Origin: Cinclus cinclus
Taxonomy: Eukaryota; Chordata; Aves; Passeriformes; Cinclidae
Length of the DNA stretch: 64,000 nucleotides
Direction: 5' to 3'
Assembly: GCF_963662255.1 (NCBI RefSeq)
Contig: NC_085046.1
Span: 54,344,570 to 54,408,569, forward strand
Positions 59,559 through 64,000 of this stretch are shown in pieces; position 1 is the stretch's first letter, and each line of letters opens with the position of its first letter. The notes beneath the pieces were generated by a model. The model ran no database searches, was not told the origin of the DNA, and worked only from the letters and a program-made list of their open reading frames with translations. The position numbers and the translations under genes are program-made.

Positions 59559-60391
59559 ATGGCCACGGAGACAGACTGGAACTGCCCCATCTGCCGTGAC
59601 GGTCCCGGTGAAAAGGCTTCTGTAACACCGTGCGTCCACCAGTTCTGCCTGGGCTGCATTGTGCGCTGGGTCAAGACCAAGCCATTGTGCCCCCTGTGCA
59701 GGCAGCCTATCAAGAGCATCGTTTACTCTGTTCGGTCGGAGGAAGACTTTCTGGAGATAGCTCTTCCAAGCTCCTCAGACTCATGGGCTGCTGGTCACCA
59801 GGATGAGCAGGGGGCTGCGGAGCGCATGCCCAGCACCTATGTAGCTGGCTTCCCAGCTGAGCTCTGGGCTGGCATTTTCCAGGACTGCTCAGAAATCCTG
59901 GAGCCCCTGCTGCCCTGGCTGAACCAGGAGCTTTCGCAGCTGCTCAGGACCCACTGGTGGGAGGTGGCTCTGGCACAGAGTGTGGTCGTAGCCAATTTGT
60001 GCTACTATGGGCTGAGGCAGGAGGCCTTGGTCCAGGAGCTGCAAGGCCTGCTGCAGGAGCAGACGGTGGCATTTGTGCGCCGGCTCATTGACACTGCTGC
60101 TGACAGGTGCAGTGATGAGATCCTGCGGCGGATGAACCTCCTGAACTCCCATGCTCAGGAGGAAGAGGAGCAGGAGCAGGAGCAGGAGGAAGAGGAGGAG
60201 GGTCCCAAAGGCATCACTGCCTCCCTCCAGGGGACTCTCACCCCCATGGTGGCCTCCTCCCACAGCCCTATGGTCTCCAATGTGGAAGCAGACACTGGAA
60301 CATTGGAAGCCACGCTGCGTGAGGGGCCTAGCCGCTCTCCATCCATGCCCGTCCATGCAGAGCGGGAGCAGCCCCAGGACGAGCCTGGCGA

Positions 60392-60439
<48 letters not shown>

Positions 60440-60626
60440 AGGCCCCTCTGCCCAAGGCTGCAGCCGCAGCCGTCGTGCTCCTGGCCGGGACACGGACAGC
60501 GTGCCCAAGGAGCGCCGGCGCCCCACAAAGAGGAAGGCCTCTAGACCTCAGGACTCTCCCCAGCCCCCAAAAAGGCCGTCCCGCCAGCGCAAGCCCAAGC
60601 CAAGGCCCCTTGATTGTAGGAAGTAG
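59559..60626 (+). CDS. Unit 19: TOPORS-like RING protein, 355 aa
   Basis: Long acidic run with 14 alanines at 60393-60434, and no other residue differing from the reference. Two private silent changes are seen: Leu69 CTT and Pro255 CCT. The leader splice acceptor is intact, unlike units 17 and 18 just upstream. Confidence 0.87.
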
Positions 60627-60686
60627 GAGTAGATGTAGGAGTAAAGAATCAATGTTAGGAGTTGGAAATTGTTTTTAGAAGTAGGA

Positions 60687-60732
60687 AATAAATGGTAGAG
60701 TTAGGAAATCAATTGTAGAAGTAGGAAATAAA
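60687..60732 (+). terminator. Poly(A) signal pair, unit 19
   Basis: AATAAA at 60687 and 60727. Confidence 0.7.
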
Positions 60733-62674
60733 TTGTTGTTTCTCTGACACAGTCTCAGAGTGTGGCTTTCTCGGCCTTCTCCTGTTGCCTTTTCCCTCTG
60801 CCCTCAAATGCCAATGTGGGCGGCAACTGGGAGGGGAGGGGATAGGAACATTGTAGCCACAGGGGCCCAGAGGAGCCCTGGCAGGGGCCTGTGCCCAGTG
60901 CTACAGGAAGACAAGAAGCAGCCCCCAGGCAGGCCAAGCTTGGGACCCAGCCTGGGAGTCTGGAAAGCTTCCTGCTCTCAACTGCAGGGCAGGACAGGCC
61001 ATCTTCATGGGGCATGAGCTGCAGGCAGCAAGCGAGCTAAAAGGGACAGAAGGAGCCCTCAGCTGGGGTCACAGTCAGTGCTGCAGAGGAAAGCAAAGCT
61101 TCTCGGGATCCAGAGCCAATGTGGCCTGAGGGAAAGTTCCTTCTTGACCCCAGGGCTACTGATTGGCCGTGTTGAAAAGGGGCTCTGGAATGAAGGCAGC
61201 CAGTGGAAACACCGGTCGCCTTGGAGAGCCACATGCCATCCTGCCTGTTCAGCAGAGTCAGCTGCACAGGACAACCCAGGGTCTGCCAGGCCAAGTGCCA
61301 GTGGCACAATAGGTAGAGTCTGCAAGGATGCTCCAGGAAGTCCCTGATGCAAAGAGATGGAGACATGCTTCGTTGGTGTGGCTAGCTTTTAGCTGTCAGA
61401 ATAAACCAAAACTCTTGTAGGGATCTTCAGAAGATCCCGCCCTTCAAAATGACAATGGCCTGCACCGAGAGAGGGGCCAGCTTCCAGTTTGATGCCGCCC
61501 TGAGCACTGAAGGGGATGAGTGGAGGGAAAGAGCCAAGAGGAAGGATGGATTTGAACAAATCCACAGGATTCCTGCCAAGCCATTGAAGCCTAAGTGCAG
61601 ATGTATCCTTGGCCAAGGAAATGAGTGACTTGAGATGGCGACAAGTCAGATGTGTACAGGCGAGAAACGCAAGCCCTCTATTTAAGGAGGGTTCCGAACA
61701 ATCAAGAGAGCTTTTGTCACGTGGATCACCGAGGGTTGTGTGTCTGTCTCCAGCCAGGACCGCGGTTACCGTTCTACTCAACGACAGCAGAGATTTTCTC
61801 CCCGTTTTGGACCGTTTTTGGTTTGCCCAAAAGGGTGCTTGATGCTTCTTTTTCAGTTCTCTCTCCATCGTCAACTTGATGTTTCAATGGGATGAGGAGA
61901 GCAACAGCGGGTTGCAAGGGTCACTGAGCTAAGGACCACACCATCGTGCCCGTCAACAGCGATCCAATGGGGCTGTGGAGAAGAAAAGAAATGGGAATTG
62001 AAAAGCAACCTGGCAAGAAGTTGATGCGGAGACTGGCAGGAGATGTCAGCATGTGCTCGCCTGTCCGAGTGGCGCAGGCGAGCAGCACTGAGAATAGAGA
62101 AGAAGGGCTGTCATGTCACGGGATTTAAAGCAGCCAAGCCACGTGCCGGATGTTCACAGAAGCCTCCCGTGCCAAAAGTGGGAAACTAGCAGGTAATGTG
62201 CTTCTAGAGGAGAAATGCTGGGACTGAGGTGGCCAAATGATTATAAAATCCGAGGCAAGAAAGAGGGAATGATGGCATGGCCCACGTACCCCATGTTTTC
62301 TCCTGAGGCCGTGGACTTGCAGGGGCTAAAGGCCCGCTCTGGCAGATTTGGAAGGCAGTCAAGGCAGCCAGGCCAGAGCAGTGACATCAGCGTGACATCA
62401 GCGGCCCACAAACCGCATGGGTGGCAACCTCAGTGAGCAAAGCATTGTGACCTCACATCCCTCACTGCTTATGTTTGGGCACAGACAGAGCTGGGCTCAG
62501 ACCGGCTCGCGCCTGGACTCCTGGCAAGCGTGCCTGCGAGGACTGGAAGCCCGCGAGGTCCTTGGGAGCTGCTGTGGGCAAGTCTGGGTTGTGATTCCCA
62601 CGCCTTTGCCTGTTTCCTTAGCCATACGTGGTTGAGGAAGCCAAGCAGTGTGAGCGGTGCTTGCGGCGGCACAG
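60733..62674 (+). other. Spacer 19, 1942 nt
   Basis: TATA-like at 62242; CRE-like group 62382-62455. Shares CAAAGCTTCTC with spacer 18 and GATGGCGACA with spacers 17 and 18. Confidence 0.6.
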
Positions 62675-62822
62675 GTGAGCGGTGCAGGAAAGGACTACGG
62701 GGTGGCCGTGGGCTGGGCGATGGTGTCTGGGGAGCTGTGAGTGTGTGGTGTCCTTCTTGAGGGGCCTGGGCGCTCCTTTGAGCCGCCCATCTCCCTGGGA
62801 CAGCAAGTGACCTGTTTTGCAG
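62675..62822 (+). other. Putative 5' leader intron, unit 20
   Basis: Donor GTGAGC and acceptor GCAG intact. Confidence 0.6.
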
Positions 62823-62881
62823 CGTGTCACACCAGCAGGAGGGAGCAGCTGCTGTGCCCAGCTCTGCTGCAAGCCACAAGC

Positions 62882-63708
62882 ATGGCCACGGAGACAGACT
62901 GGAACTGCCCCATCTGCCGTGACGGTCCCGGTGAAAAGGCTTCTGTAACACCGTGCGTCCACCAGTTCTGCCTGGGCTGCATTGTGCGCTGGGTCAAGAC
63001 CAAGCCATTGTGCCCCCTGTGCAGGCAGCCTATCAAGAGCATCGTTTACTCTGTTCGGTCGGAGGAAGACTTTCTGGAGATAGCTCTCCCAAGCTCCTCA
63101 GACTCATGGGCTGCTGGTCACCAGGATGAGCAGGGGGCTGCGGAGCGCATGCCCAGCACCTATGTAGCTGGCTTCCCAGCTGAGCTCTGGGCTGGCATTT
63201 TCCAGGACTGCTCAGAAATCCTGGAGCCCCTGCTGCCCTGGCTGAACCAGGAGCTTTCGCAGCTGCTCAGGACCCACTGGTGGGAGGTGGCTCTGGCACA
63301 GAGTGTGGTCGTAGCCAATTTGTGCTACTATGGGCTGAGGCAGGAGGCCTTGGTCCAGGAGCTGCAAGGCCTGCTGCAGGAGCAGACGGTGGCATTTGTG
63401 CGCCGGCTCATTGACACTGCTGCTGACAGGTGCAGTGATGAGATCCTGCGGCGGATGAACCTCCTGAACTCCCATGCTCAGGAGGAAGAGGAGCAGGAGC
63501 AGGAGGAAGAGGAGGAGGGTCCCAAAGGCATCACTGCCTCCCTCCAGGGGACTCTCACCCCCATGGTGGCCTCCTCCCACAGCCCTATGGTCTCCAATGT
63601 GGAAGCAGACACTGGAACATTGGAAGCCACGCTGCGTGAGGGGCCCAGCCGCTCTCCATCCATGCCCGTCCATGCAGAGCGGGAGCAGCCCCAGGACGAG
63701 CCTGGCGA

Positions 63709-63744
<36 letters not shown>

Positions 63745-63931
63745 AGGCCCCTCTGCCCAAGGCTGCAGCCGCAGCCGTCGTGCTCCTGGCCGGGACACGG
63801 ACAGCGTGCCCAAGGAGCGCCGGCGCCCCACAAAGAGGAAGGCCTCTAGACCTCAGGACTCTCCCCAGCCCCCAAAAAGGCCGTCCCGCCAGCGCAAGCC
63901 CAAGCCAAGGCCCCTTGATTGTAGGAAGTAG
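62882..63931 (+). CDS. Unit 20: TOPORS-like RING protein, 349 aa, 3' UTR cut by window end
   Basis: Complete coding sequence identical at protein level to unit 5, with 10 alanines at 63710-63739. The window ends 69 nt after the stop, inside the minisatellite 3' UTR, so its second poly(A) signal and spacer are not seen. Leader splice sites are intact. Confidence 0.88.
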
Positions 63932-63991
63932 GAGTAGATGTAGGAGTAAAGAATCAATGTTAGGAGTTGGAAATTGTTTTTAGAAGTAGGA

Positions 63992-63997
63992 AATAAA
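63992..63997 (+). terminator. First poly(A) signal, unit 20
   Basis: AATAAA three bases before the window end; the second signal is outside. Confidence 0.65.
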
Positions 63998-64000
63998 TGG

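Larger units (their letters stand above)
1..64000. repeat. Coding macrosatellite array, about 3.31 kb unit, 20 copies
   Basis: The same unit recurs head to tail across the full window. ATG-to-ATG distances are 3319, 3323, 3305, 3305, 3305, 3319, 3326, 3305, 3311, 3311, 3305, 3311, 3305, 3305, 3320, 3320, 3323 and 3323 nt for units 2 to 20. Both window ends lie inside a unit. Copies differ by scattered substitutions, by two in-frame coding repeat lengths and by one 4-nt spacer deletion. The distinct variants in each copy argue against a simple assembly duplication. The organisation resembles gene-bearing macrosatellites such as D4Z4, also about 3.3 kb, but the encoded protein is unrelated. Confidence 0.97.

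Noticed and set aside
1..64000. CRISPR-like array or bacterial repeat system
   Set aside because: Units are 3.3 kb with a eukaryotic gene, intron and poly(A) signals; there are no short direct repeats with unique spacers.
1..64000. Array as an assembly artefact of one repeated read
   Set aside because: Nearly every unit has its own substitutions or tract length, so simple copying of one sequence is unlikely; exact copy number still needs read-depth support.

Overview
The whole 64 kb window is one head-to-tail tandem array of a gene-bearing repeat unit of about 3.31 kb. Twenty copies are visible, all on the + strand. Unit 1 is cut at its 5' side by the window edge and unit 20 is cut just after its first poly(A) signal, so the array continues beyond both ends. 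No unique flanking sequence, other gene, tRNA, rRNA, CRISPR array or recognisable transposable element was seen.

Each unit carries one intact gene for a 349-356 residue protein: an N-terminal C3HC4 RING finger followed by a TOPORS-type SVRSEEDF segment, a helical region that resembles the post-RING region of TOPORS, an acidic Glu/Gln run, a polyalanine tract of 10-17 residues encoded by a (GCA)n microsatellite, and a basic, nuclear-localisation-like tail. I call these TOPORS-like RING E3 ligases, much shorter than TOPORS itself. Eukaryotic features fit: a probable 148-nt intron in the 5' leader (donor CAG|GTGAGC, acceptor TTTTGCAG), a strong Kozak start, AATAAA poly(A) signals and many C-to-T changes at CpG. 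A vertebrate is clear in style; a bird, perhaps a songbird, is my inference from recollection that many Topors-like loci are annotated in bird genomes.

Layout of one unit: 5' leader exon and intron, coding exon (about 1.05-1.07 kb), a 19-20 nt minisatellite that supplies the stop codon and both poly(A) signals, a G-rich block, then a spacer of exactly 1,942 nt (1,938 in two units) ending in a promoter-like zone with a TATAAAAT and three CRE-like octamers about 430-500 nt before the next ATG. Start-to-start spacing runs from 3,305 to 3,326 nt. Nearly all the length difference lies in two in-frame coding repeats.

The copies are very similar but not identical. Variants are distributed as a mosaic, pointing to unequal crossing-over and gene conversion. 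No amino-acid change is seen in the RING of any copy, whereas the C-terminal half varies. Five copies have lost the AG of the likely leader splice acceptor. Residue numbers below use the 349-residue form (unit 5) unless stated.
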